Assembly: GCA_947175005.1 (NCBI GenBank)
Contig: CAMWLD010000024.1
Location: 1 to 14,080 of the forward strand
Source of the DNA: an uncultured Ruminococcus sp.
GTDB lineage: Bacteria; Bacillota; Clostridia; Oscillospirales; Ruminococcaceae
Length of the DNA: 14,080 nucleotides
Direction: 5' to 3'
Shown: one piece after another, positions 1 to 7,418 of the stretch
Layout: each line of letters starts with the position of its first letter
Numbering within the stretch: position 1 is the stretch's first letter
Notes under the pieces: generated by a model
The model's input: the letters and a program-made list of their open reading frames with translations, nothing else
Database searches by the model: none
Told to the model about the DNA's origin: nothing
Translations under genes and position numbers: made by a program

Positions 1-31
1 GGAGGCAGGAGGTTAAGAGGCAGGAGGCAGG
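1..31. repeat. Degenerate heptamer repeat array (array 1), GAGGCAG type
   Basis: About four copies of a GAGGCAG/GAGGTTA-like 7-mer, with one extra base between the second and third copies. It is the reverse-complement orientation of the array at 143-177, so the two could pair across the segment between them. The array is cut by the window edge. Positions 32-142 contain no gene I can support: antisense frames are open there but look like by-products of the repeats. Confidence 0.7.
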
Positions 32-142
32 ATGTCGGGATTTTTACCGATATGTGAAATGCTGATGATTGCTTCGTCTTTTAACAAATAATTTGCCTCT
101 GTATTACGAAAAACGCTTGCAAGAAAGCGGAAAGGTTTGATT

Positions 143-177
143 TTTCTTGCTTCCTGCTTCTTGCCTCTTGTTTCTGT
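143..177. repeat. Degenerate heptamer repeat array (array 2), CTTCTTG type
   Basis: Five consecutive 7-bp units fit the pattern YYTCYTG: TTTCTTG, CTTCCTG, CTTCTTG, CCTCTTG and a decayed TTTCTGT. It ends 17 bp before the flhB start and lies within the expected leader of that gene. It is the same family as the arrays at 1366-1400, 5242-5269, 6728-6763 and 7398-7418. Confidence 0.85.
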
Positions 178-194
178 AAGGGTGGTGGTTATGT

Positions 195-1325
195 TTGGCT
201 GAAAACGAAAACGGCGAGGAAAAAACCGAACAAGCCACCGAGAAAAAACGGCGGGACGCTCGTAAAAAAGGGCAGGTTTTGAAAAGCCAGGATATTTCCA
301 TTGTTTGTTCATTGTTTCTTACCTTTTTGGTGCTGCGGGTGACTGCTCCACTTATATTCAGCAGTCTGACAAATTATATGAGCGGCATTATCTCCGCTGC
401 GGGAGATGGCATAGGGGACATAAGGTATATTGACAATGTAGTGTATGTAAGACAATTCTTCGCAAGGGCGGTACTGATATTCCTCGTTTGCAGCGGAATA
501 CTGTTGGTGGTGTCCTTTGCGGTTGCTATAATATCGACGGGTGTTCAGACAAAATTTTTGGTTTCCTTTGAGGCGCTCAAATTCAAGCTTGACAAGCTGA
601 ATCCCATTAAGGGCATTAAAAATATGTTCTCCTTAAAGAGAATTTTTGAAATGGTCAAATCGCTGCTTAAAATGATAATTCTTGTTGCAGTGGTTTACAA
701 TGAACTGGGGAAGAGGCTGCATGAAATTATCCGCCTTATAAAGCTTGAACCCTCTTCGGGTTTGGTGTATACGGCGCAGACGGTATTTTCACTGGTAATG
801 ACCATTGGAATGGTGTTTGTGGCGATTGCAGCGGCAGACTTCCTTTTTCAGCGGTGGAATTTTGAAAATGAGCTGAAAATGACCAAGCAGGAGGTCAAGG
901 ACGAGTACAAGATGATGGAGGGCGACCCTAAGGTAAAGGGCAAGCGCAGGGCTATCCAGCAGCAAATGGCGCAGCAGCGCATGATGCAGGAGGTGCCCAG
1001 TGCGGACGTGGTAATTCGTAACCCTACACATATTGCGGTTGCCATACGGTACGACCCTCAGAAAGCCCCCTCTCCTGTGGTGGTGGCAAAGGCTAAGGAC
1101 AAGGGTGCGGCAAGGCTGGTGGAGATAGCCGAGAAAGCGGATGTTGCCACAGTGGAAAACAAGCCCTTGGCTCGTTCCCTTTATGAAAAAGTAGAGGTAG
1201 GGCGGGAAATTTCCCCCGAATTCTACGAAAGCGTGGCAGACGTGCTTTGGTTTGTGTATAACCTCAAAAACAAGCCTGTGCCCATTTCCAAAAAGGCCAA
1301 AACAAACGCTCCTTACAACTACTAA
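195..1325 (+). CDS. flhB: Flagellar type III export switch protein FlhB
   Basis: FlhB (376 aa) sits in the inner membrane at the base of the flagellum and switches export from rod/hook to filament substrates. The N-terminus is charged (EEKTEQATEKKRRDARKKGQ), as usual for the family. About four hydrophobic membrane segments follow (roughly residues 33-55, 87-115, 145-175 and 195-220), then a cytoplasmic domain with the self-cleavage motif NPTH at residues 276-279. Length and motif are normal, so it should be functional. The start is a TTG at 195: the frame is closed by TAA at 177-179 and has no ATG or GTG before the conserved N-terminus. A weak GGGTGGTGG stretch serves as ribosome site. An out-of-frame ATG at 191 reads MFG and stops at 200-202, across the start. 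flhA follows after a 75-bp gap filled by repeats. Confidence 0.96.
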   Translation: MAENENGEEKTEQATEKKRRDARKKGQVLKSQDISIVCSLFLTFLVLRVTAPLIFSSLTNYMSGIISAAGDGIGDIRYIDNVVYVRQFFARAVLIFLVCSGILLVVSFAVAIISTGVQTKFLVSFEALKFKLDKLNPIKGIKNMFSLKRIFEMVKSLLKMIILVAVVYNELGKRLHEIIRLIKLEPSSGLVYTAQTVFSLVMTIGMVFVAIAAADFLFQRWNFENELKMTKQEVKDEYKMMEGDPKVKGKRRAIQQQMAQQRMMQEVPSADVVIRNPTHIAVAIRYDPQKAPSPVVVAKAKDKGAARLVEIAEKADVATVENKPLARSLYEKVEVGREISPEFYESVADVLWFVYNLKNKPVPISKKAKTNAPYNY

Positions 1326-1365
1326 GGTGCGGACATTAGATAGAATAAATTCGGTAGAGCAGGAA

Positions 1366-1400
1366 CTTCTTGCCTCTTGCCTCTAACTTCTTGCCTCTAG
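1366..1400. repeat. Heptamer repeat array (array 3) abutting the flhA start
   Basis: Five exact-length 7-bp units in register: CTTCTTG, CCTCTTG, CCTCTAA, CTTCTTG, CCTCTAG. The last base lies directly before the GTG start codon of flhA. This is the cleanest array in the window and it occupies the place where a Shine-Dalgarno sequence would be expected. Confidence 0.92.
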
Positions 1401-3491
1401 GTGGTGAATACCCTGAATTTTCTTAAAAATGTGGTAGGAAAGAATGTAGTAACGGTATTCGTCATCGTTGCGATATTCTTAATAATCATTCCCCTGCCTA
1501 CGGCGCTCCTGGACCTGTTGTTTGCGGTCAATATTGCGCTGTCGGTGTATATCCTTATCACGACAATGTATATAAAGGAATCACTGGAGTTTTCCATATT
1601 CCCCTCCTTGCTGCTGATAACTACGGTTTTCAGGCTGGGTCTTAACATTTCCTCCACCCGTTCCATTTTGCAGAACAGGGGCTATGCGGGAGAGATAATA
1701 AACGCTTTCGGTACATTCGTAATGCAGGGCAATGCTGTAGTCGGATTTATAGTGTTCGTGCTCATTACGGTGGTTCAGATGGTGGTCATCACCAAGGGCG
1801 CGGAGCGTGTTGCGGAGGTTACCGCAAGATTTACGCTGGACGCTATGCCAGGTAAGCAGATGGCCATTGACGCCGACCTTAACCAGGGCATTATTGACGA
1901 CGCCCAGGCAAAGGTAAGGCGTGACAAGATACAGCGTGAATCCGACTTTTTCGGCGCTATGGACGGTGCTGCAAAGTTCGTAAAGGGAGACGCTACGTTC
2001 TCAATAGTGGCTGCCATTGTAAACCTTTTGGGCGGCGCTATAATGGGTATGGCCTTTGAGGGCATGGAGTTTTCCGAGGTGCTAAGCACCTATACCATTG
2101 CTACCGTCGGCGACGGTCTTTGCTCGCAGATACCCTCGCTGCTTATTTCAGTGGCAATGGGTATGATAGTAACAAGGGCAGCTTCGGAGGAATCCCTCAA
2201 CAGCGACGTTTTGGGTCAGTTTACGGCACAGCCCACGGTTCCTATGATTGCGGGCGGGGTAATGTTCATAATGGGAATTATTCCCGGCTTCCCCACGCTC
2301 ACCCTGTTTATACTGGGCGGGGCTTTGATAGGTCTTGGCTTCGGTTTGAGGCGAACCCTCAAGACTGCCGAGGAAGCGGGCGTTGACGAGGAAGCCATGC
2401 GGGAAATGGCGGAAAATCAGGACGCTATTTCCGAAATGGAATATTACAAGGATATTGACAATGTATACAAGCTGTTGGCGGTCGAGCCTGTGGAAATGGA
2501 ATTCGGCTACTCGCTGATACCTTTGGCGGACGAGGCTTCGGGCGGCACGTTTATTGAGCGTGTGGTAATTTTCCGTAAGCAGTTTGCTATGGATATGGGC
2601 ATGGTGTTCCCCTCTATAAGAATGAGGGACAACCAGCACATCAACCCCAATCAGTATATTATAAAGATAAAGGGCGAGGAGGTCGCCCAGGGCGAGATCC
2701 TTATGGATCATTACCTTGCTCTTGACAACGGCGGGATTACCAAAGAGGTAGACGGTATTGATACCATTGAGCCTGCCTTTAACATTCCCGCAAAGTGGAT
2801 AAGCGAGGAAAACAAGCTTAAAGCGGAGATAGCGGGGTACACCCTTATAGACCCCACCTCCGTTATGATAACCCACCTTTCGGAGGTCATAAAGAACTAT
2901 GCCCATGAGCTTTTGAGCAGGCAGGATGTAAAGACCATGCTTGACAAGCTCAAGGAAACAAACCCTTCCATTGTGGAGGATATTGTGCCGAATATTGTGC
3001 CTGTGGCGTATCTGCAAAAGGAGCTTTGTCTGCTTTTAAAGGAGAACATTCCTATAAGGGACTTGCAGACCATTCTGGAGACGCTGGCCGACAATCAGCA
3101 TAATATGAAAGACCTTGATATTACCAATGAGTATGTCCGTCAGGCGCTGAAGCGCACCATTACAAGGCGTTTTTCCGACGGCGGGCAGGTAAGAGTTATC
3201 ACTCTTGACACGGAGACGGAGAACAAGATAATTGCTTCCGTTAAAAAATCCGAGCAGGGGTCGTACCTTGCAATGGATCCCCAGTCGATACAGGATCTTA
3301 TTGCCTCTTTGAACGCCCAGGTGGAGCGGATAAAGGACGTTGTGCCAAGCCCTATTGTGCTCACATCTCCCATTGTGCGCATATACTTTAAAAAGCTGGT
3401 GGATCAGTTTATTCAGGGCGTTACGGTGCTTTCTTTCAATGAGATAGACAACTCCGTGCAGATCCAGGCGGTAGGAAATATAAGCATTTAA
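1401..3491 (+). CDS. flhA: Flagellar export gate protein FlhA
   Basis: FlhA (696 aa, normal length) forms the nonameric gate of the flagellar type III secretion system. It couples proton flow to export and binds chaperone-substrate complexes through its large cytoplasmic domain. The N-terminal half is a membrane domain with several hydrophobic helices between about residues 15 and 310. The FHIPEP-family signature LDAMPGKQMAIDAD begins near residue 146 in the cytoplasmic loop. The C-terminal half is soluble, with the typical export-gate domain and a final IQAVGNISI. The start is GTG at 1401 or GTG at 1404: TAG at 1398-1400 closes the frame, and no in-frame ATG precedes the conserved sequence. 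There is no clear GGAGG upstream because the repeat array touches the start. Translation may depend on coupling or on the AGGTGG formed at the junction. Confidence 0.96.
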   Translation: MVNTLNFLKNVVGKNVVTVFVIVAIFLIIIPLPTALLDLLFAVNIALSVYILITTMYIKESLEFSIFPSLLLITTVFRLGLNISSTRSILQNRGYAGEIINAFGTFVMQGNAVVGFIVFVLITVVQMVVITKGAERVAEVTARFTLDAMPGKQMAIDADLNQGIIDDAQAKVRRDKIQRESDFFGAMDGAAKFVKGDATFSIVAAIVNLLGGAIMGMAFEGMEFSEVLSTYTIATVGDGLCSQIPSLLISVAMGMIVTRAASEESLNSDVLGQFTAQPTVPMIAGGVMFIMGIIPGFPTLTLFILGGALIGLGFGLRRTLKTAEEAGVDEEAMREMAENQDAISEMEYYKDIDNVYKLLAVEPVEMEFGYSLIPLADEASGGTFIERVVIFRKQFAMDMGMVFPSIRMRDNQHINPNQYIIKIKGEEVAQGEILMDHYLALDNGGITKEVDGIDTIEPAFNIPAKWISEENKLKAEIAGYTLIDPTSVMITHLSEVIKNYAHELLSRQDVKTMLDKLKETNPSIVEDIVPNIVPVAYLQKELCLLLKENIPIRDLQTILETLADNQHNMKDLDITNEYVRQALKRTITRRFSDGGQVRVITLDTETENKIIASVKKSEQGSYLAMDPQSIQDLIASLNAQVERIKDVVPSPIVLTSPIVRIYFKKLVDQFIQGVTVLSFNEIDNSVQIQAVGNISI

Positions 3492-3558
3492 ATTAAACTT
3501 GCAATACAGGCATTTTCCCATTTGAATGAACTTTATTTGATTTGGGGGTGGAAGCAAG

Positions 3559-4380
3559 ATGTATATGAGTGCGGCGGAAAATACGGACAACACAGTCAAG
3601 ATTGACAATGCCGGCAATCACAGTGTGCAGCAAGCTGCAGGGCATGAAATTGCGGGGCTGTTTGAAAAATACGGCAGGGACAAGGACAGCGCGGTACGCA
3701 ATGAGATCGTCATGCGCAGTATGCACATTGTGAAATATGCGGTGCTTTCCACTCGGAATATGTTCAGGAAATATACCGATGAGGACGATGTGTACAACGA
3801 GGCGGCTCTGGCGCTTCTGGGCGCTGTGGACAGCTTCGACCCCGCAAGGGGAGTGAAGTTTGACACATATGCTTCCATAAAGGTGCGGGGGGCTATAATA
3901 GACTATGTGAGGCGGAGCGACGCAGTGCCGAGAGGGGTGCGGAAATTCGCCAAGGAATACGACAGGGCTTATTCCGAGCTTTACGAGAAGCTGGACAGAG
4001 AGCCTACACGTGAGGAAATTGCGAAATTTCTCGGAATGAGCGTGGAAAAGCTGGACAGCTTTGCGGCAAGGAATGCTGCGGCTCAGACTGTCAGCTTTGA
4101 GGAAATGCTGCTGGGGGGCTTTGACCCTGCGGCGGACAGCGACGACAGCTGCTATGAAGCTGAACGCACTGTTCTGGAGGGGGAGCGGCGGCAGCAGCTT
4201 ATTGAGGCCATAAAGTCCCTCAAAGACAAGGAGCGGACGGTCATTACCCTTTACTATTACGAAAAGCTAAAATATTCGGAAATTGCCCAGGTCATGGAGG
4301 TTTCCGAATCGAGAGTGTGTCAGATACATTCTAAGGCTGTGAGCAAGCTGAGGGATCATTTAAAGGAATATTTGTTTTAA
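3559..4380 (+). CDS. fliA: RNA polymerase sigma factor, FliA/SigD/WhiG family
   Basis: A sigma-28-type factor (273 aa) that in this family directs transcription of late flagellar and chemotaxis genes. Region 2 is clear at about residues 70-125 (DDVYNEAALALLGAVDSFDP, then FDTYASIKVRGAIIDYVRRS). Region 3 follows with REPTREEIAKFLGMS. Region 4 near the C-terminus carries the helix-turn-helix YSEIAQVMEVSESRVCQIHS. About 30 polar residues precede the conserved part. The start at 3559 has GGGGGTGG seven bases upstream; ATG 3565 is an alternative. It lies 67 bp after flhA, where many Clostridia have flhF and flhG first. No FlgM-like anti-sigma gene is in the window. I found no convincing sigma-28 promoter in front of any gene here. 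Confidence 0.93.
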   Translation: MYMSAAENTDNTVKIDNAGNHSVQQAAGHEIAGLFEKYGRDKDSAVRNEIVMRSMHIVKYAVLSTRNMFRKYTDEDDVYNEAALALLGAVDSFDPARGVKFDTYASIKVRGAIIDYVRRSDAVPRGVRKFAKEYDRAYSELYEKLDREPTREEIAKFLGMSVEKLDSFAARNAAAQTVSFEEMLLGGFDPAADSDDSCYEAERTVLEGERRQQLIEAIKSLKDKERTVITLYYYEKLKYSEIAQVMEVSESRVCQIHSKAVSKLRDHLKEYLF

Positions 4381-4415
4381 ATTATTATACATACAGAAGC
4401 TAAGGAGGAATACAT

Positions 4416-5177
4416 ATGCTCAGAGGCTACTACACTTCCGCAAACGGTATAATCAACGAGGAAAGGATCCTGAACATCATCACCAACAACCTTTCCAATG
4501 CAAAGACCTCGGGTTACAAGGCGGATACGGCTATCCCCACCACCTTTGAGGACGAGCTGCTGCTTTTATACAACGGCCAGCGGAGCGATACGGGAACTAT
4601 CCGCTACCGCACCATTGTTGACAGCTTTACATCTCTTGAGGACGGCAGCTACGAGGAGACAGGTTCGCCTTTGGATATAGGCATAATGGGTTCGATGTAC
4701 TTTAACATTCAGAGGAGAAACGGCGACATTGCTCTTACAAGGAGCGGTCAGTTCAATATAGACAATGAGGGTTATCTTGCCCTTGGCTCGGCGGGGCGTG
4801 TGATCGACGATAACGGCGACCCTATCTACCTTGCCACGGCGGATTTCAAGGTAAATGAGCAGGGGGTCATAACAGCTCCCGACGGCAGGGAGATTCAGCT
4901 TGCTCTTACCTTTGTGGAGGACACCTCGGACGTGGAAAAGCTGGACACCAACCTTTTCCGTCCTTATGAGGACCTGGGCTGGGGAAATGCCCCCGAAGGT
5001 ATGGTCTACAGAGTGCGGCAGGGGTGGTTTGAGCGGTCAAATGTGGATGTGGCGGACGAAATGGTCAAGGCTATGGACGCAAATTCCCTTTTCAGAGCCA
5101 ATGCTCAAGCGCTGCAAATTGCCAACTCCATTAATCAGATAGCCTGCAATCAGCTGTTCGGTATCACAGGCAACTAA
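4416..5177 (+). CDS. Flagellar rod / hook-basal body protein, FlgF-like (FlhO type)
   Basis: A 253-aa member of the FlgE/FlgF/FlgG rod-hook family, exported through FlhA/FlhB and polymerised in the axial rod. The N-terminal motif NIITNNLSNAKTSGYKAD (about residues 18-35) is the family signature. The C-terminus has the matching rod motif SNVDVADEMVKAMDANSLFR followed by an amphipathic helix that packs against the N-terminal helix. The middle resembles the FlgG/FlgF D1 fold (SGQFNIDNEGYLALG). A strong AAGGAGGA lies seven bases before ATG 4416. Assignment between FlgF, FlgG and FlhO rests on order and overall look. The family is sure, the exact rod position is not. Confidence 0.88.
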   Translation: MLRGYYTSANGIINEERILNIITNNLSNAKTSGYKADTAIPTTFEDELLLLYNGQRSDTGTIRYRTIVDSFTSLEDGSYEETGSPLDIGIMGSMYFNIQRRNGDIALTRSGQFNIDNEGYLALGSAGRVIDDNGDPIYLATADFKVNEQGVITAPDGREIQLALTFVEDTSDVEKLDTNLFRPYEDLGWGNAPEGMVYRVRQGWFERSNVDVADEMVKAMDANSLFRANAQALQIANSINQIACNQLFGITGN

Positions 5178-5201
5178 TCAGATATTTAACCAATAAAAAT
5201 A

Positions 5202-5219
5202 AATTCCGAGGCAGGAATT
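5202..5219. other. Perfect short hairpin after the FlgF-like gene
   Basis: AATTCC and GGAATT flank a six-base loop (GAGGCA) that itself looks like one repeat heptamer. No T-tract follows, so it is not a typical terminator. It may stabilise or mark an RNA end. It lies in the 108-bp gap before the next rod gene. Confidence 0.45.
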
Positions 5220-5241
5220 AGCGGTTGATGAGCAAGTATCT

Positions 5242-5269
5242 TTTCTTACCTCTAACTTCTAACCTCTAA
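5242..5269. repeat. Heptamer repeat array (array 4), CTTCTAA type
   Basis: Four in-register 7-bp units: TTTCTTA, CCTCTAA, CTTCTAA, CCTCTAA. It ends directly before AAAGGAG, the ribosome site of the following rod gene. Here the variant TAA replaces TTG at the unit ends, as in one unit of array 3. Confidence 0.88.
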
Positions 5270-5285
5270 AAAGGAGCGCATTCTT

Positions 5286-6020
5286 ATGGGTCGAATAGGT
5301 TTTTTTACGGCTTCAACGGCTGTTATCGCTTATCAGATGGGTATGGACATTACGGGCAATAACCTTGCCAATGTCAATACATACGGCTTTAAGGCGGCAA
5401 GACCGTCCTTTGCGGATCTTATCTACGACAAGCGGAACAATGATATTGAAGAGGTCCAGACAGGTCACGGCATTAAGGTCGACAAGACCGATTATATGTT
5501 CGAGCAGTCGTCGCTTCGGACGACGGGGCGTAACTTTGACTTTGCGGCTTTGAACGAGGGCTTTTTCGCTGTGGAAACTCCCTCGGGGAATATTGCCTAC
5601 TCCAAGGACGGCGCATTCTATATGACCGATATAAACGGCGACGGCACGGGCTGGCAGCTTTGCGATTCCAAGGGCAGCTTTGTGCTGGATTACGAGGGCA
5701 ACCGCATAGAGATACCCTTTGACGAGAACCGTCAGGTGGACACCAATGCTCTTAGGGACAGCATAGGCACTTACCGTTTTGAGAACCCTTACGGGCTTGA
5801 CCAGTTCGGGGATAATTACGTTATTCCCACAGGCTCCAGCGGAGAGGCCTTTGCGGACGAGAATGTCAGAAAGATGCAAGGGTATCTGGAGGCTTCGGGC
5901 ACAAGCGTTGCAAATGAGATGTCCAAGGTTATCGAATATCAGCGTGCTTTCCAGCTGAATATCAACATGGTAAAGCTTCATGACGATCTGATAAATGTGG
6001 TGAACAATCTGCGGAATTAA
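5286..6020 (+). CDS. Flagellar rod / hook-basal body protein, FlgG-like (FlhP type)
   Basis: A 244-aa rod-hook family protein. The N-terminal signature is textbook: DITGNNLANVNTYGFKAARP at about residues 20-39. The C-terminal motif QGYLEASGTSVANEMSKVIE, then YQRAFQLNINMV, matches the FlgG/FlgE coiled-coil end. It is slightly shorter than typical FlgG (about 260 aa), the difference lying in the central domain. AAAGGAG lies nine bases before ATG 5286. With the FlgF-like gene upstream it gives the tandem rod-gene pair common in Gram-positive flagellar loci. FlgG is more likely than FlgF for this copy because of the canonical termini, but I cannot exclude the reverse. Confidence 0.9.
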   Translation: MGRIGFFTASTAVIAYQMGMDITGNNLANVNTYGFKAARPSFADLIYDKRNNDIEEVQTGHGIKVDKTDYMFEQSSLRTTGRNFDFAALNEGFFAVETPSGNIAYSKDGAFYMTDINGDGTGWQLCDSKGSFVLDYEGNRIEIPFDENRQVDTNALRDSIGTYRFENPYGLDQFGDNYVIPTGSSGEAFADENVRKMQGYLEASGTSVANEMSKVIEYQRAFQLNINMVKLHDDLINVVNNLRN

Positions 6021-6054
6021 CGGTATATCGGCGTTAACGCAATTTATAAAATTT

Positions 6055-6097
6055 CCTGCCGGAGAAAAATATGGCAGGCTCTAAGAAAGGGATATAA
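6055..6097 (+). promoter_or_regulatory. Leader hairpin and 8-codon leader frame before cheC
   Basis: CCTGCC (6055-6060) and GGCAGG (6073-6078) form a perfect six-base stem. A tiny frame begins inside it at ATG 6071, preceded by GGAG at 6061-6064, reads MAGSKKGI and stops at 6095-6097. The cheC ATG follows one base later. The hairpin would hide the leader start codon. Possible roles are translational coupling or gating of cheC, but chance is also possible. No T-run follows, so it is not a terminator. Confidence 0.4.
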
Positions 6098-6098
6098 T

Positions 6099-6731
6099 AT
6101 GGCACTTAAAAATATGCACGATCTTAATGCGGTGCACTTTGATGTGCTGCGGGAGATAGGCAACATAGGTCAGGGTAATGCGGCAAGCTCTTTGTCGGAA
6201 ATGCTGGGAATGTCCATTGATATTTCCGTTCCCACGGTGCGGCTGCTGGAGATGGATGAAACTGTTCAGTATCTCGGCGGCCCCGAAAATATAGTTCTCG
6301 GTATGCTGGTGGGGCTTAGCGGCGACATTCAGGGTATGATGCTGTATGTGCTCCAAAAGGGCTTTGCAACGACCATGATAAACACGATCTTCGGCAAGGA
6401 TGTGGCGGAGCTTACAGACCTTGACGAAATGGACCTTTCCTTTGTGCAGGAGATAGGGAATATTCTGGCGGGGTCGTATGTAAATGCGCTGTCGTCGCTG
6501 TCGGGGCTTACTATTGACATATCCGTGCCCAATATTTCCATTGATATGGCGGGGGCTATCCTTGCTGTGCCTGCGGTGGAGTTTGCTCACATCGGCAGCA
6601 AGGTGCTGTTTATTGACGATAACTTTATGTTTGCAAGCGAAAAAGCTTCCAACGAGGTCAAGAGCAATATGATACTTGTTCCCGAGCTTAAATCTTTGGA
6701 CACGCTGTTTGAGCGGCTGGGTGTGGATTAG
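6099..6731 (+). CDS. cheC: CheY-P phosphatase CheC
   Basis: CheC (210 aa) removes phosphate from CheY-P and partners with CheD in the adaptation loop of Gram-positive chemotaxis. Both phosphatase motifs of the D/S-x3-E-x2-N-x22-P type are complete: D15, E19, N22, P45 and S114, E118, N121, P144. This two-centre arrangement fits CheC rather than CheX or FliY (no CheN-like C-terminal domain). The start at 6099 has AAAGGG seven bases upstream and a leader stop codon one base upstream. The stop codon lies inside a heptamer repeat (TTAGAGG). cheD follows after 186 bp. Confidence 0.95.
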   Translation: MALKNMHDLNAVHFDVLREIGNIGQGNAASSLSEMLGMSIDISVPTVRLLEMDETVQYLGGPENIVLGMLVGLSGDIQGMMLYVLQKGFATTMINTIFGKDVAELTDLDEMDLSFVQEIGNILAGSYVNALSSLSGLTIDISVPNISIDMAGAILAVPAVEFAHIGSKVLFIDDNFMFASEKASNEVKSNMILVPELKSLDTLFERLGVD

Positions 6732-6763
6732 AGGCAAGGGGCTCAGAAGCAAGAGGCAAGAGC
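6728..6763. repeat. Heptamer repeat array (array 5), CAAGAGG type
   Basis: About five units in the orientation opposite to arrays 2-4: TTAGAGG, CAAGGGG, an 8-base CTCAGAAG, CAAGAGG, CAAGAGC. The first unit contains the cheC stop codon, so the array overlaps the coding end by four bases. Confidence 0.8.
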
Positions 6764-6838
6764 CGCTTGGTATGAGTTCTTCCCCGGGCTTGGGGATTCT
6801 GGTAAACTAAGAGAATATTCTGAAACATTGAAATTTTA

Positions 6839-6893
6839 AAAAGGGCAGGGCGGTTTTGTATGCAAGAGCCGTTATTTCTTGGGTCTGCCTTTT
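6839..6893 (+). terminator. Possible attenuator/terminator hairpin before cheD
   Basis: AAAAGGGCAG (6839-6848) can pair with CTGCCTTTT (6885-6893) with one bulged G, closing a 36-base loop that has weak inner GGC/GCC pairing. The T-run is only four bases and ends against the GAGGAAAG that precedes cheD, so it may act as an attenuator or be incidental. The rest of the 186-bp gap shows the heptamer array and a small CCCC/GGGG hairpin at 6781-6796. Confidence 0.35.
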
Positions 6894-6917
6894 GAGGAAA
6901 GAAAGTGTTAATGGAAA

Positions 6918-7391
6918 ATGGTAACGGTAGGTATAGCTGATCTTAATGTGGCAAGGAATTCCGACACGGTCTGCACATATGCGCTTGGGTCATGTGTGGG
7001 GATATGCCTTTACGATAAAGATCTGAAAATAGCGGGGCTGGCGCATATAATGCTGCCCTGGAGCAAGGACGCAAACATTCCCAACGACAATATGCGCAGG
7101 TATGCGGACACGGGGATAACCGAGCTTATTCAGAAGATGATAGCGTGCGGTGCACGAAAGCCCGTGCTTACGGCAAAGATTGCGGGCGGGGCGCAGATGT
7201 TCGCTACGAATTCGGCGGTATTCAACATTGGCGACAGGAATGTGGACGCGGTGAAAAAGGTGCTGGCTTCTTACAATATTCCCATTATTGCCGAGCAGAC
7301 GGGGTCGAATTTCGGCAGGACGGTATTTTTCCATGCCGATACGGGAATAATGGAAATAAGAGCGGCAACAAAGCCGACGGTTATGCTTTGA
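6918..7391 (+). CDS. cheD: Chemoreceptor glutamine deamidase CheD
   Basis: CheD (157 aa) deamidates glutamines on chemoreceptors and stimulates CheC. The catalytic triad is present: T20, C26 in LGSCVGICLYD, and H43 in GLAHIMLP. These align with T21, C27 and H44 of the Thermotoga enzyme as I recall it. The length is typical. The start at 6918 is the only one possible: TAA lies in frame at 6909-6911 and the protein begins at the usual VGIADLNVA. The only Shine-Dalgarno-like stretch (GAGGAAAG, 6894-6901) is 16 bases away. It is better placed for an out-of-frame ATG at 6911 that reads MENGNGRYS and stops at 6938-6940, overlapping the start. It is the last gene of the operon, followed by a terminator. 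Confidence 0.95.
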   Translation: MVTVGIADLNVARNSDTVCTYALGSCVGICLYDKDLKIAGLAHIMLPWSKDANIPNDNMRRYADTGITELIQKMIACGARKPVLTAKIAGGAQMFATNSAVFNIGDRNVDAVKKVLASYNIPIIAEQTGSNFGRTVFFHADTGIMEIRAATKPTVML

Positions 7392-7397
7392 TAGAGA

Positions 7398-7418
7398 TAA
7401 TAGGCAAGAGGCAAGAGA
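7398..7418. repeat. Heptamer repeat array (array 6), CAAGAGG type
   Basis: Three units, TAATAGG, CAAGAGG and CAAGAGA, in the same orientation as array 5. The last unit forms the left arm of the terminator that closes the operon. Confidence 0.8.

Noticed and set aside
40..53. Sigma-28 promoter for the flhB operon (ACCGATATG)
   Set aside because: The -10-like CCGATAT is present, but no TAAA box lies 14-16 bp upstream; the spacing region is the heptamer array.
45..142. Antisense gene end (NTEANYLLKDEAIISISHIG) at the window start
   Set aside because: It reads like protein, but it is flanked by opposite-facing repeat arrays, has no start or ribosome site outside them, and I could not match a family.
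2148..3017. Long 289-codon antisense frame inside flhA
   Set aside because: Shadow of the strongly coding flhA strand; no ribosome site or family likeness.
6781..6796. Terminator after cheC (CCCC/GGGG hairpin)
   Set aside because: Short stem and no T-run; too weak to call.
6841..6893. Cyclic-di-GMP (GEMM) riboswitch before cheD
   Set aside because: Only a loose ATGCAAGAGCC resemblance; the conserved tetraloop-receptor and paired arms of the class I consensus are missing.
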